DNA of 64,000 nucleotides from positions 1-64,000 of the forward strand of contig JBJKQL010000036.1 in NCBI GenBank assembly GCA_046705265.1, written 5' to 3'. Numbering within the stretch: the first letter of the stretch is position 1; the number at the start of each line of letters is the position of its first letter. Both the position numbers and the translations under genes were made by a program. The notes under the pieces were generated by a model, which saw nothing but the letters and a program-made list of their open reading frames with translations, searched no databases and was not told where the DNA came from. The DNA comes from JAJYTL01 sp046705265. GTDB taxonomy: Bacteria; Pseudomonadota; Alphaproteobacteria; Ferrovibrionales; Ferrovibrionaceae. Positions 16,228-26,627 of the stretch are shown here, piece after piece.

Positions 16228-18705
16228 ATGAAATTTAACCGGCGAAGGGAGAAGACATCGCCCATGCGGTGGTTGCGGGTGGTGGCGGTTACGGTGGCCC
16301 TTGCGGTGCTGGTCTGTCTAGCGGCAGGCACCGCGGCTCTCTATCTCTTCTGGCATTATGACCGCGGTCTCCCCGACTACCGGCGGCTTGCCGTCTACCA
16401 TCCGCCCGTAGCGACGCGCGTCTATGCTGCTGATGGCCGGATGATCGCGGAATATGCCACCCAGCGGCGCCTTTTCGTGCCGATCTCAGCCATTCCGCCG
16501 ACGGTAATCCATGCCTTTCTCGCTGCCGAAGACAAGAACTTCTACAACCACGTTGGCATCGACATTCCGGGCGTGATTCGCGCGGTGGGTTTCGACCTCG
16601 CGCATTTCGGCACCGGTCGCCGCCCCGAAGGGGCCTCGACTATTACCCAGCAGGTGGCGAAGATTTTTCTACTCAACGACCAGGTTACATTTGCCCGCAA
16701 GGTGCGCGAGGCGATTCTTGCCTTCCGCATCGATCACGCCTTCACCAAGCAGCATATCCTCGAACTTTATCTGAACCAGATTTATCTCGGCTTTGGCGCC
16801 TATGGCGTGGCGGAGGCAGCGGTGCGCTATTTCGACAAGTCGCTCGACCAACTCTCCATCGCACAAGCCGCGTTTCTTGGCGCGTTGCCGAAGGGACCGA
16901 ATAACTATAATCCGATCCGGTTTCCCAAGCGCGCTCTCGATCGCCGCGATTGGGTAATCGATCGCATGGCTGATGACGGATTCATCACCAGAGCTGAAGC
17001 CATCGCCGCTAAGGCGCAACCACTTGTCATCAGTCAGCCGCACGATGTCGACTTCGTGAAGGCGCCTTGGTTTGCGGCCGAAGTGCGCCGCGAACTAATC
17101 GCACGATATGGCGAGCGAAAAGTCTATGAGGGTGGGCTGCAGGTGCACACGAGCCTCAATCCGCGGCTGCAGAAGATTGCGACCGCGACCTTTCGCGAAG
17201 GCTTAATCCATTATGACCACCGTCACGGCTGGCGCGGTCCCTTCGCTGTTCTCCCGGTCGACGCGGATTGGGCGCGTCGTCTCGCCGCATTCCCAACGCC
17301 GCCGGGCCTGCTTTCCGATTGGCGGCTCGCGCTTGTCCTAAAGCTCCGCCCTCATGCGGCTGAGATCGGATTCGCCGACGGCAGGAAGGGCCGCATTCCA
17401 ATGGCGATGATGCGCTGGGCACGAGCGTGTCGCCCACATCAGACCCTTGGCCCATGGGTGACGCGACCGGACCAGGTGCTGAAGGTCGGTGACGTGATCG
17501 CGGTTGCGGCCGTGGCCAAGGCAAAGCCTGGAACCTACGCGCTGCAACAGATTCCGAATGTTGAAGGTGCCATGGTGGTGATGGACCCCCACACAGGCCA
17601 GGTGCTAGCGCTGGTCGGGGGGTGGGATTTTGCCATGAGCCAGTTTGATCGCGCGACGCAGGCGCTACGCCAGACCGGGTCGGCGATCAAGCCCTTCGTT
17701 TATGCCGCTGCGTTGGACCACGGGTTCACACCCTCGACCAAGGTGATGGACGCACCGATCGCGATCTCCCAGGGCCCAGGCCTGCCGTTGTGGCGGCCGA
17801 CCAACTACGAGCGTGAATTTTCCGGCCCGACCACCGTCCGCGTTGCGCTCGAGCATTCAATCAACGTCGTCACGGTGCGTATCGCGCGCGCCGTTGGCAT
17901 GCCTATCGTGGGCCAATACATCGAGCGGTTCGGCATCCTCGACCAGGTCCCGGACGATCTCTCCTATGCCCTGGGTGCAGGCGACACTTCGCTCTTGCAC
18001 CTGACCAATGCCTACGCCGAACTCGCGAACGGCGGCAAGAAGTTGGCGCCTTCTCTGATAGACCGCATCCAGGACCGCAACGGCCGTACCGTCTACCGCC
18101 ACGACACCCGCCCGTGTCCGCAATGCCAAGTGGCGTCATGGCAGGATCAATCGGTGCCCGTGATTCCCGACAACCGGCCCCTGGTTCTTGACCCCCGCGC
18201 GGACTATCAGGTTGTCTCGATGCTCGAGGGCGTTATACAACGCGGAACCGGTGTCGCGGCTCGCGTGCTGCATCGGCCCGTTGCAGGCAAGACCGGGACC
18301 ACCAACGATTTCCGCGATGCATGGTTTGAGGGTTTCACGCCGAATCTGGTGGATGGTACCTATGTCGGCTTCGACAAGCCCCGCACCTTGGGCCGTGGCG
18401 AGCAGGCGGCGGTCGTGACGGTGCCGATTTTCCGCAATTTCATGCAAAAGGCCCTAGCCGGCAAGCCCGCTGTGCCGTTCCGCATCCCGCCCGGTCTTCT
18501 CCTCGTGCGAGTCGATGCTACGTCGGGTGAACCGGCGCCGCCGAGCGATCCCAACGCCATTCTCGAAGCCTTCAAGCCGGGGACTCAACCGAGTTCGGCG
18601 CCGGAAGCGTTCCGCGCGGCGCGGAGTTCCTCCGCTCTACCGTCCGGTGCAGTCCCCCCGGTCCAAAATCTCACTCCCGACGCCGGCACCGGTGGCCTTT
18701 ATTAA
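16228..18705 (+). CDS. mrcA: Penicillin-binding protein 1A
   Basis: Bifunctional peptidoglycan polymerase and crosslinker, 825 residues. One transmembrane helix (about 12-35) anchors it. The GT51 glycosyltransferase domain has FLAAEDKNFYNHVG with the catalytic Glu and EGASTITQQVAKI. The transpeptidase domain carries all three active-site motifs: SAIK (in QTGSAIKPF), SIN (in EHSINVV) and KTG (in AGKTGTTNDF). An insert of the OB-fold type lies between the domains, as in other class 1A proteins. It follows amiC after 57 bp, and the prfB start lies 100 bp downstream. Confidence 0.96.
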   Translation: MKFNRRREKTSPMRWLRVVAVTVALAVLVCLAAGTAALYLFWHYDRGLPDYRRLAVYHPPVATRVYAADGRMIAEYATQRRLFVPISAIPPTVIHAFLAAEDKNFYNHVGIDIPGVIRAVGFDLAHFGTGRRPEGASTITQQVAKIFLLNDQVTFARKVREAILAFRIDHAFTKQHILELYLNQIYLGFGAYGVAEAAVRYFDKSLDQLSIAQAAFLGALPKGPNNYNPIRFPKRALDRRDWVIDRMADDGFITRAEAIAAKAQPLVISQPHDVDFVKAPWFAAEVRRELIARYGERKVYEGGLQVHTSLNPRLQKIATATFREGLIHYDHRHGWRGPFAVLPVDADWARRLAAFPTPPGLLSDWRLALVLKLRPHAAEIGFADGRKGRIPMAMMRWARACRPHQTLGPWVTRPDQVLKVGDVIAVAAVAKAKPGTYALQQIPNVEGAMVVMDPHTGQVLALVGGWDFAMSQFDRATQALRQTGSAIKPFVYAAALDHGFTPSTKVMDAPIAISQGPGLPLWRPTNYEREFSGPTTVRVALEHSINVVTVRIARAVGMPIVGQYIERFGILDQVPDDLSYALGAGDTSLLHLTNAYAELANGGKKLAPSLIDRIQDRNGRTVYRHDTRPCPQCQVASWQDQSVPVIPDNRPLVLDPRADYQVVSMLEGVIQRGTGVAARVLHRPVAGKTGTTNDFRDAWFEGFTPNLVDGTYVGFDKPRTLGRGEQAAVVTVPIFRNFMQKALAGKPAVPFRIPPGLLLVRVDATSGEPAPPSDPNAILEAFKPGTQPSSAPEAFRAARSSSALPSGAVPPVQNLTPDAGTGGLY

Positions 18706-18736
18706 TCGTAACAGAGAAATTAATCGTAACAGAGAA
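18701..18736. repeat. Tandem duplication of an 18-bp unit between mrcA and prfB
   Basis: ATTAATCGTAACAGAGAA occurs twice with no spacer. The first copy contains the mrcA stop codon TAA. It looks like a recent slippage duplication. Confidence 0.9.
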
Positions 18737-18805
18737 TCGTGGGGCTTTACGGAGGCACAGACGCTCGATAACGTGCGGGTCCGCAACCGTCGGAGGAAAT
18801 AGCTA

Positions 18806-19922
18806 ATGCGTGCCGAAGTCGAGAGCTTGGCCAGCAGTGTGCAGCAGTCCTTGACGCTTCTACGGAGGCATCTTTGACTGGGATCGATCCGTTGCCCGGC
18901 TGGAGGAACTGAATCACAACATCAACGCGGCGGACCTCTGGGCCGATCCGGTCGCAGCGCAAGGCCTGATGCGCGAGCGTACGCGCCTTCAAGATCTGGT
19001 CGAAGGGCAGCAGACCATCGAGCGCGAGTTTCGGGAAACATTGGATCTGATCGAACTGGCCGAATCGGAAGGTGAGGAGGCGCTGGTCGGGGAGGGGGTC
19101 GCGACACTGCAGCGCATCCGCGATCAGGTCGCAAAGCGCGAGCTTGAAAATCTGCTTTCAGGCGAGGCTGACGGCAACGATTCCTTCCTCGAAGTTCACG
19201 CTGGTGCGGGCGGAACGGAAAGTCAGGACTGGGCGTCGATGCTTCTTCGCATGTATTTGCGTTGGGCCGAGGGGCGCCGCTTCAAGGTGGAGTGGATCGA
19301 GGAAAGCCCAGGAGAGGAAGCGGGCATCAAGTCAGCGACGGTCAAGATCATTGGCCGCAACGCCTATGGATGGCTGAAGACCGAAAGCGGCGTGCATCGG
19401 CTTGTGCGTATCTCGCCCTTCGATTCAGCTGCACGTCGTCATACTTCCTTCGCCTCGGTGACCGCCTATCCGGTGGTCGACGAAAACATCGAAATTGAAA
19501 TTCTGGACAAGGATATCCGCATCGACACCTACCGTGCTTCCGGCGCTGGCGGTCAGCATGTGAATCGTACCGATAGCGCCGTCCGGATCACCCACTTGCC
19601 GACGGGCATCGTGGTGCAGTGTCAGAATGACCGTTCGCAGCACAAGAATCGCTCAGCGGCGATGGCTATGTTGAAGGCGCGTCTCTACCAAGAAGAATTA
19701 CGCAAGCGGGAGGCCGCGAAGCAGGCGCTGCATGATGCCAAGGACGATATCGCTTGGGGCCATCAGATCCGCTCATATGTGCTGCATCCGTACCGTATGG
19801 TCAAGGATCTGCGCACCGCGGTCGAAAGTTCGGATCCACAGGCGGTACTGGACGGCGACCTCGATCCGTTCATGGAAGCGGCGCTCGCGGCCCACGTCGG
19901 CGGAACAGTGGGGAAGGAGTGA
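18806..19922 (+). CDS. prfB: Peptide chain release factor 2, read through a programmed +1 frameshift
   Basis: Terminates translation at UGA and UAA. The short first frame starts at ATG 18806, with a GGAGGA site 7 bases upstream, and reaches an in-frame TGA at codon 24 (18875-18877). The context CGG AGG CAT CTT TGA C is the standard RF2 slip site: a Shine-Dalgarno-like GGAGG, then CUU-UGA-C. Shifting +1 after codon 23 and continuing from 18876 gives 371 residues, as expected for the family. The SPF anticodon-recognition motif is in RISPFDSAARRH and the catalytic GGQ is in GAGGQHVNRTDSAV. Only the part from 18969 has an obvious ATG in the main frame, but starting there would remove the conserved N-terminus. 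Confidence 0.95.
18863..18878 (+). promoter_or_regulatory. RF2 autoregulatory frameshift site
   Basis: CGGAGGCATCTTTGAC contains the internal SD-like GGAGG, three bases, the slippery CTT codon, the poor stop TGA and the favourable following C. Low RF2 lets ribosomes shift +1 and make full-length RF2. Confidence 0.93.
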
Positions 19923-19950
19923 CCACTGGGCAAAAGGCTTGGCCGTGGCG

Positions 19951-20433
19951 TCAGCTCCCGGAGGTCAATGTCTTGACCGCGCTGAGCACCGATTCGACGT
20001 GGCCTGGCACCTTTACCTTGCGCCAGATTTGACGGAGGACGCCTTCGCCGTCGATCAGAAAGGTAGCTCGATCCATGCCCATGTATTTTCGTCCATAAAG
20101 GCTCTTCTCGACCCAGACGCCATATGCGTTTGCGGTCTTGAGTTCGGTATCCGCTGCGAGCCGAATGGCGAGGCCATGCTTCTTCTTGAACTTGTCGTGG
20201 GATGCGACGCTGTCCTTCGAGCAGCCGATGACGATGGCGCCGAGCTTGGCGAACGCTCGCCCACTTTCGCTAAATCCGATCGCCTCTTTGGTACAGCCTG
20301 ACGTGTCGTCCTTCGGGTAGAAATAGAGCACGACGATCTTGCCCCGGTAATCCTTCAGCGCGATGTTCTTGCCGTCATCGCCAGGCAGGGCGAAGTCGGG
20401 CGCCCGATCCCCGATAGAAGGTCCCTTGGCCAT
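19951..20433 (-). CDS. bcp: Thioredoxin-dependent thiol peroxidase (BCP-type peroxiredoxin)
   Basis: Reduces hydrogen peroxide and organic peroxides using thioredoxin. The 160-residue protein has the AhpC/TSA fold: APDFALPGDDGKNIALKDYRGK, VVLYFYPKDDTSGCTKEA with the peroxidatic Cys, and VIGCSKDS. The resolving Cys five residues after the peroxidatic one in classical BCP is absent (TKEAIGF), so either the later Cys in VIGCSKDS or a partner protein would resolve the sulfenate. It lies 21 bp downstream of glnE on the same strand and converges with prfB. Confidence 0.93.
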   Translation of the reverse strand: MAKGPSIGDRAPDFALPGDDGKNIALKDYRGKIVVLYFYPKDDTSGCTKEAIGFSESGRAFAKLGAIVIGCSKDSVASHDKFKKKHGLAIRLAADTELKTANAYGVWVEKSLYGRKYMGMDRATFLIDGEGVLRQIWRKVKVPGHVESVLSAVKTLTSGS

Positions 20434-20454
20434 TCGATCCTCGCTGTCCGCCGT

Positions 20455-23415
20455 TCACACTTTTGCAGATTGGCGCGTCTTCGCGTTTTTGGAAACCCGG
20501 ATTGTGGCCTTGAAGGACGCCAGGACCTCTTTTTCTGTAAGGCGCAATGCGGCGGCAAGCGCACGGAAGCTCCTCGTGCCGCTTATCCTGGCCAGTGCGG
20601 CCTTCAATCCATCCGGCATGGCATCCGGCGCCCCACTTTTTCCGGTACAGAGCCTGAGACCCGCGTGGATGCTGTAGAGGAGCCTATAGGCATGGTCGAG
20701 GCACCTCGCTTCGGCAAGCGCGACAATCCGTCTCGTCCTGAGGTGCTGGATGGCGTCGCCGCTGTTGTTGGCGAGGATATCGGCATGTGTGGCGGCGTGA
20801 CGAAGCAAGAGATATTGAGTGATGAAATCCAGATCGACCATCCCGCCCCGAACGTATTTCACGCTCCACGGGTCTCTCGTGTGGTATTGAGCGTCGATTC
20901 TAGCACGCATGTCGACGACGTCACGGACAAGCTTTAGGGGCTCACGCGGTGTCCGCAAGGTCTGCGCGATAATGACGCGGAGGCGCCGAGTGAGCCGTGC
21001 CGATCCAGCAATGACGCGCGCCCGGGTCAGCGCCATATGCTCGAAGGTCCATGCTTGATCGCGCTGATACCGGCGGAAGGTTTCTCGGTGCACGGCAACA
21101 GGCCCAGCGTTGCCCGACGGCCGCAGGCGCATGTCGACGGCATAGAGTTGTCCTTCTGCGGTCGGTGCCGTGAGGGCGCTGATCAATCGCTGGCTGAGCC
21201 GGGTGTAATATTGGCCCGGCGACAACGGATAGCGCCCCTTGGTCGACGCTGCGTCGGTTGGGTGATCATAGACCAGAACGAGGTCGAGGTCGGAACCAAA
21301 GGTCATTTCGCGGGCGCCGAGAGTCCCCATGCCAATGATGGCGAATTCCCCGCCTCCTATCGTGCCATGGGTTTCAGCGAACGTGGCCACGACCTGTGGC
21401 AGGAGCAGCGCCAGTGCGGCTTCCGCGATGTCGGTCATGGCGCGTCCCGCAGCCGGAGCGCTGATCGTCGCTTGCAGCATTTGAACCCCGACGCGGAACT
21501 GCAGTCGGTTGACAAAGCGCCGCGTGATATCGAGCACATCCTGGAAGTCGCAGGCCTCGGCAAGCTCTCGTCCGAGGTGCGCCTTGAGGCGGGGAAGAGA
21601 CGGCAGCGGCCGATAGAAATCGGCCTCGAGAACCTGATCGAAGAGGCTGGGATCGCGGGTCAACCGCTCGGCGAGGCTGGGTGCGGAACCCATAATTTCG
21701 GCCGCCAGGTCAATCAAGCTTGGATTCGCCTGGAACAAAGCGAAAAGTTGCACGCCAGCCGGCAATTTGCCGAGAAACTCGTCAAGCTTGGCAAAAGCAA
21801 AATCAGGATTCACCGTCTTTGCGAGCGCGGCCAGGATCGTTGGCGTCAGGGCGATCAGAAGCTTACGCGCCCGTTCCGAGCGGCTCGCGCGGTAAAGCCC
21901 GCGGTGCCATACGCTGATTCGGCTCGCAATCTGCGCCGCCCCGTTGAAGCCGAGGCGGTGGAGTGCCGCAATTGCCGCCGGATCGTCCTCGATGTCGGTG
22001 AGGACGATCTGCGATCGTACTTCATTCGGCGTAGCCGGTTCGAACAACGTGTCGTAGTGCTTCTGTACGTGGCTCAGCACTGCCTTCAGTTCGCGACGGA
22101 AGGCGTCCGGATGCGCGTAGCCCATGAATGTCGCGACGCGGGCCAGTCCAGCTTCATCTTTCGGAAGGCGATGGGTCTGCTCATCGGCAATCATTTGAAG
22201 CCGATGCTCGAGCCGGCGGAGAAAGCGGTAGGCTGCGATCAAATCGCGCGCGACATGAGGCGACAGCCGTCCCGCCTCCGCAAAGGCGCGAAGCGCGCCG
22301 CAGGTGTCGTTTTGCCTGAGTTTTGCTTCGCGGCCGCCGATGATCAGCTGCTGGGTTTGGATGAAAAACTCGATCTCGCGAATCCCGCCGCGACCAACTT
22401 TGATGTCGTGGCCGGCTATGGCGATACGGCCATGGCCCTTGGTGTCGTGAATCTGACGTTTGACCGCGTGTACATCCTCGATCGCGGCGAAATCCAGGTT
22501 CCGCCGCCAGACAAAAGGCTTGATGCGCTCAAGAAACGCGTTCCCCAGCGTGATGTCGCCGGCGACAGGCCGCGCCTTGATCATCGCCGCGCGTTCCCAC
22601 GTCTGACCCAGACTTTCGTAGTAGTGTTCAGCCGCGGGAACCGATATGGCCGCGGGGGTCGCCCCCGGATCAGGGCGAAGGCGCAGGTCGGTGCGGAAGA
22701 CGTAACCCTCCGCTGTCCGCGTTTGCAACACGTGAACGATGTTTTTCGCGAGCCGTACGGCGTAATTGCCGGTGTCGCGGTTGCCGGCATAGGACAGGCG
22801 TTCCGGATCATAGAGAAAGATGATATCGATATCGCTCGAGTAGTTGAGCTCCCGAGCCCCGAGCTTGCCCATGGCGAGGATGGTGAAACCGCAGTGGGTT
22901 TCGGGATCTGCCGAATGCGCGAGGCTGACCTCGCCGGCGTTCTCGGCCTGCCGAAGTAGGTGCCGAAGCGTGGCGCTCAGGGCTGCCTCGGCGAAGCGGC
23001 TTAAAGCGCCGGTCACTTCTTCAAGCGGCCAGACGCCGCCGATGTCCATGATGGCGACGAGAAGTGCGAGCCGCTGTTTGGCGGTCCGAAGTTGGGTCAT
23101 CAGCGCCGACGTTCCATCCGGCGGCGAATCGAGTTCGACGATGAGGCTTTTGAGTACGGTTTCAGGGCTGGTTCGAGTCAGGTCGCGAAAAAGGCCGATC
23201 TCGGTGAGCGCGATCTGGCCGAGGTAAGGGCTATTGCCGAAAAGCGCGTCGAGGAGTGCCCGGCCCTGTGGCTTGGCCATGAAGCGCTGGGCGAATCGGG
23301 AAAGACCCTGGCCTTTGGCATCGGCCGCGAAATGTTCGCGACCCGCTGCCGCGGCTACCGGATCGAATGGCCGGGGCAGCGCCTCCATTCGGATAAAAGA
23401 AGTCAAATCGGCCAT
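20455..23415 (-). CDS. glnE: Bifunctional glutamine synthetase adenylyltransferase / adenylyl-removing enzyme
   Basis: Controls glutamine synthetase by adding or removing AMP in response to PII state and glutamine. The 986 residues contain two nucleotidyltransferase domains. The N-terminal adenylyl-removase has LAMGKLGARELNYSSDIDIIF and the C-terminal adenylyltransferase has IGMGTLGAREMTFGSDLDLVL; each shows the paired metal-binding Asp. A helical PII-response region separates them. It probably forms an operon with bcp. A very long antisense frame opposite this gene is a composition artefact. Confidence 0.96.
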   Translation of the reverse strand: MADLTSFIRMEALPRPFDPVAAAAGREHFAADAKGQGLSRFAQRFMAKPQGRALLDALFGNSPYLGQIALTEIGLFRDLTRTSPETVLKSLIVELDSPPDGTSALMTQLRTAKQRLALLVAIMDIGGVWPLEEVTGALSRFAEAALSATLRHLLRQAENAGEVSLAHSADPETHCGFTILAMGKLGARELNYSSDIDIIFLYDPERLSYAGNRDTGNYAVRLAKNIVHVLQTRTAEGYVFRTDLRLRPDPGATPAAISVPAAEHYYESLGQTWERAAMIKARPVAGDITLGNAFLERIKPFVWRRNLDFAAIEDVHAVKRQIHDTKGHGRIAIAGHDIKVGRGGIREIEFFIQTQQLIIGGREAKLRQNDTCGALRAFAEAGRLSPHVARDLIAAYRFLRRLEHRLQMIADEQTHRLPKDEAGLARVATFMGYAHPDAFRRELKAVLSHVQKHYDTLFEPATPNEVRSQIVLTDIEDDPAAIAALHRLGFNGAAQIASRISVWHRGLYRASRSERARKLLIALTPTILAALAKTVNPDFAFAKLDEFLGKLPAGVQLFALFQANPSLIDLAAEIMGSAPSLAERLTRDPSLFDQVLEADFYRPLPSLPRLKAHLGRELAEACDFQDVLDITRRFVNRLQFRVGVQMLQATISAPAAGRAMTDIAEAALALLLPQVVATFAETHGTIGGGEFAIIGMGTLGAREMTFGSDLDLVLVYDHPTDAASTKGRYPLSPGQYYTRLSQRLISALTAPTAEGQLYAVDMRLRPSGNAGPVAVHRETFRRYQRDQAWTFEHMALTRARVIAGSARLTRRLRVIIAQTLRTPREPLKLVRDVVDMRARIDAQYHTRDPWSVKYVRGGMVDLDFITQYLLLRHAATHADILANNSGDAIQHLRTRRIVALAEARCLDHAYRLLYSIHAGLRLCTGKSGAPDAMPDGLKAALARISGTRSFRALAAALRLTEKEVLASFKATIRVSKNAKTRQSAKV

Positions 23416-23486
23416 TCCGAAACACCGTGGTTTGCGGCAGAGTGCAGGTTCGCTTACGGCCGGTCAAGCTCGGCCACAGGAGTCCC

Positions 23487-26400
23487 GTGATCGCAAGGAT
23501 TGGCAAGTTCTGGCTGCGCGTACTGGCTGCAACGCTGGCCGGCGTAGCCGTTCTTGTGGTTGCTTTCGGCCTGCGGTTGGCTCACGGCCCGATTCCGGTG
23601 ACCTTTTTGATCCACCCGTTGGCCCAGGAACTGGTGCCGGAGGAGTCGGGGCTCAATGCGGACGTGAAGAGCGTCGAGCTGGTTTGGGGCGGATGGCAGC
23701 GTCCGCTCGAGCTCCGCGCGCGCGCCGTGGAGGTGAAACGCAAGGACGGCACCGTGGCGCTCATAATTCCGGAGATCGACCTCGAACCAAGCGGTTGGGC
23801 GCTCTGGCATGGGGTCTTCACCCCACGCCGCCTCGAGATCAAAGGGGGCAAAATTAATCTCATCCGCCGCAAAGACGGTCGCATCGACCTTGGTCTTGCC
23901 GTTCCCTCGGAGCGCTCCAACATGGGCGCGTTTGTTGCGCTTTTGGTCAACGAATTCGGCGCCGAGAGACCGACCGGCATGGCGCGCTATCTAACGCAAG
24001 CCGATGTTGTCGATGCCAAACTGACCCTTGATGATCGCGTCCTCGGCAGAACCTGGATGGCATCGCAGGCGAGCTTGGCGATAAGCCGACTTGCGAATGG
24101 CAGGATTCTTGGCGAGCTGTCATTCAATCTCATGCTAGGCTCGCGGCAGGTTCCCCTCAGCGCGGTGGCGCGGTATCGGCCGGTGGCCGGCCACGCCAAT
24201 GTACAAGCCGCAGTCGCGGATTTGCCGCTTGCATCCCTTGCAACGCTTTCGCCCCAGCTTGCGGATTTGGCCGAGATCAACGTCCCGCTGTCTGGCGATC
24301 TCGAGTTCAGCGTTGACCGTAACGGTAAGCTTTCGCCGGCCGAATTCACATTGCAGTCGCACTCGGGCACGCTTTCCTGGCCCGGTGTAAAGAAGCCGCC
24401 GGTAAAGGTCGAGGACTTGCGCATCGCGGGCAGCATCGCTGCTGATTTAAGCCGTGTGCACATCGGTGCGGCCACCGTCGACATCGAGGGAGCATCGGGG
24501 CTCAAAGCCACCGGCGATGTTACGCTTGCGGACAAGGGCATTGGGCTTGTGGTGAGAGGCCGGTTTGATGATATTGCCTTGGCCGACCTTCCGCGGCTTT
24601 GGCCGCTCGGCGTCGCACCCAACGTACGCAAATGGATAACGGAAAATCTGTTAGCTGGCGACGCCACAGATGGCGTCTTCCGGATCGATCTGGCACCCGG
24701 TGCCATAGCCGATCCAACCACCATCCCGGAAAATGCGGCAGATCTCACCTTTAAGTTTAAGGATGCGACGACGCAATACCTTCACCCGCTGCCGCCACTC
24801 ACGGGCTGCGCCGGGTCGGCCCACCTTACGGCCGCGACTCTCGACGTCACCTTGGAACATGGAAGTGTCGGTCCGCTCTTAGTCAGCGACGGCCACATGC
24901 ATCTCTCCGGGATCAACATAAAGGATACGGAAGCAACGTCCGAATTCGTCGTGCGTGGCCCGGCGCGCGCCGCGCTGCAGCTTCTTGATCACCCCCCACT
25001 CGGTTTTGCGCGCAAGCTAAACGTAGCGGCAGACAAGGTTGACGGGACGATGGCGACGCGCGTGCGCTTTACCTTCCCGGTGAAAAAGCATCTTCATCTC
25101 GCTGCTCTCAAAGTCATCGCTGCCGCCAATCTGCAAGATTTCTCCTTACCGAACATTTTTGATCATTACCGGTTGAGCAACGGTCAGTTGTCTCTCAAGG
25201 TCGATAACGATCGCCTTGCAGTGAATGGTCACGCGACGCTTGACGGCGTTCCGGTGGCCTTGATTTGGCAGCGGGAGTTTGCGCCAAAGGGCCGCTACGA
25301 GAGTCGCTATGTGTTCACCGGCGTTTTCGATAACAAGGCGCGGAAGACACTTTTGTTCGACACCACTCCCTATTTGCAAGGGCCGGTGAACTCGACCGTC
25401 ACGATCTATCGCTCGCGCGGACATGGCTCCAAAATCAAGGGCCGTTTCGTTCTCGACCGGGCGACCGTCGTCGTCCCCCCACTTCACTGGCGAAAACCTG
25501 CGGATGAGCGTGGACTTTTGCGTCTATGGCTGACGATACCGCCAACAGGACCGGTGATGGTCGATCGGTTCACGATGAGCACGGCGAATTTTTCCGTCGA
25601 GGGGCAGGCCAAGATCACGAATCGCGCACTGCAACGCCTCGTTCTCGCGCATATCCGGTATGGCGGTAATGACTACCACGCCGTCGTCACGAGCCTGCCG
25701 GGTGGCGGCTACCAGGTGATTGCAAGCGGGAAAAGCTTCGATTTCAGTCCCTACATCACTGATCTGTTCAAGCCTGAACCGCATCCATTCCCGATCGATT
25801 TTTCTGTCCGCTTTGATCGCGTGAGTCTCGACCATGGTCGCGTCCTTAGTCATTTGTCGGCGGACGGTTCCCGCCGGGACGGCCAATGGCAGGCCCTCGA
25901 TGTCGCAGGCCGTTTCTCAGACGCCAAACCCTTCCACATGACTATCGCGCGTGAGGCGAAACAGCGCCAAGTCATCGCAACTGCTGGTGACGCGGGTGCC
26001 GTGATCGCTGGTCTTGGTCTTTCGTCAAACGTGGTCGGTGGCGCGCTCAGCGTGACGGCAACGTTTAACGATGGTCGGATCGGATCGCCGCTCGACGGCA
26101 AGATCCGGCTGACCGATTTTCGGGTGCGCAACGTGCCGATCTTGGCGCGCATATTGAGCGTGGCATCGCTCGGCGGCATTACTGCGCTTCTCAGCGGCAG
26201 GGGCATTCCCTTTACTGGCGCCGAAATTCCGCTCGACGTCGATGGCGCCACGATGAAAATCGACGATGCCCGCGCATGGGGCGGTTCTCTCGGCCTCACC
26301 GCAAGCGGTGAGGTCGACCTTAAAAGTGCGACGTTGAAACTCAGGGGCAGCATCATTCCGGCCTACACGATCAATAATCTGGTCGGCCATATTCCGGTCA

Positions 26401-26627
26401 TCGGCGATCTTCTTATCGGCGGCAACGGAGGCGGCATCATCGGATTCGCCTACAATGTCGGCGGGCCGCTTACCGATCCGTCGGTGTCGGTCAATCCCTT
26501 GTCGGCGCTCGCACCCGGTTTTTTGCGCCAACTTTTTGAGGGCGGCGGCACCGCCGGCGGTAAAGTGAACCTGCCACCGCCGGGCATCGGCCCCGGTAAC
26601 GGGCCACCAGAAAGCTCGAACCCTTAA
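23487..26627 (+). CDS. Large AsmA-like / YhdP-family protein (DUF3971 type)
   Basis: A 1046-residue protein with one N-terminal transmembrane helix (VLAATLAGVAVLVVAFGL) and a long region of repeated beta-rich segments. The C-terminal AsmA-like domain includes TATFNDGRIGSPLDGKIRLTDF and GGSLGLTASGEVDLKSATLKLRG, ending in a membrane-like NNLVGHIPVIGDLLIGG segment. Proteins of this class bridge the periplasm and are implicated in phospholipid transport to the outer membrane; that role here is by family. I prefer GTG 23487, which has an AGGAG site 5 bases before it, over an in-frame GTG at 23427. It diverges from glnE. Confidence 0.85.
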   Translation: MIARIGKFWLRVLAATLAGVAVLVVAFGLRLAHGPIPVTFLIHPLAQELVPEESGLNADVKSVELVWGGWQRPLELRARAVEVKRKDGTVALIIPEIDLEPSGWALWHGVFTPRRLEIKGGKINLIRRKDGRIDLGLAVPSERSNMGAFVALLVNEFGAERPTGMARYLTQADVVDAKLTLDDRVLGRTWMASQASLAISRLANGRILGELSFNLMLGSRQVPLSAVARYRPVAGHANVQAAVADLPLASLATLSPQLADLAEINVPLSGDLEFSVDRNGKLSPAEFTLQSHSGTLSWPGVKKPPVKVEDLRIAGSIAADLSRVHIGAATVDIEGASGLKATGDVTLADKGIGLVVRGRFDDIALADLPRLWPLGVAPNVRKWITENLLAGDATDGVFRIDLAPGAIADPTTIPENAADLTFKFKDATTQYLHPLPPLTGCAGSAHLTAATLDVTLEHGSVGPLLVSDGHMHLSGINIKDTEATSEFVVRGPARAALQLLDHPPLGFARKLNVAADKVDGTMATRVRFTFPVKKHLHLAALKVIAAANLQDFSLPNIFDHYRLSNGQLSLKVDNDRLAVNGHATLDGVPVALIWQREFAPKGRYESRYVFTGVFDNKARKTLLFDTTPYLQGPVNSTVTIYRSRGHGSKIKGRFVLDRATVVVPPLHWRKPADERGLLRLWLTIPPTGPVMVDRFTMSTANFSVEGQAKITNRALQRLVLAHIRYGGNDYHAVVTSLPGGGYQVIASGKSFDFSPYITDLFKPEPHPFPIDFSVRFDRVSLDHGRVLSHLSADGSRRDGQWQALDVAGRFSDAKPFHMTIAREAKQRQVIATAGDAGAVIAGLGLSSNVVGGALSVTATFNDGRIGSPLDGKIRLTDFRVRNVPILARILSVASLGGITALLSGRGIPFTGAEIPLDVDGATMKIDDARAWGGSLGLTASGEVDLKSATLKLRGSIIPAYTINNLVGHIPVIGDLLIGGNGGGIIGFAYNVGGPLTDPSVSVNPLSALAPGFLRQLFEGGGTAGGKVNLPPPGIGPGNGPPESSNP

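Noticed and set aside
21037..22959. A 640-codon open frame antisense to glnE
   Set aside because: High GC and strong third-position bias keep the opposite strand open. It has no domain-like sequence, whereas glnE motifs on the other strand are clear.
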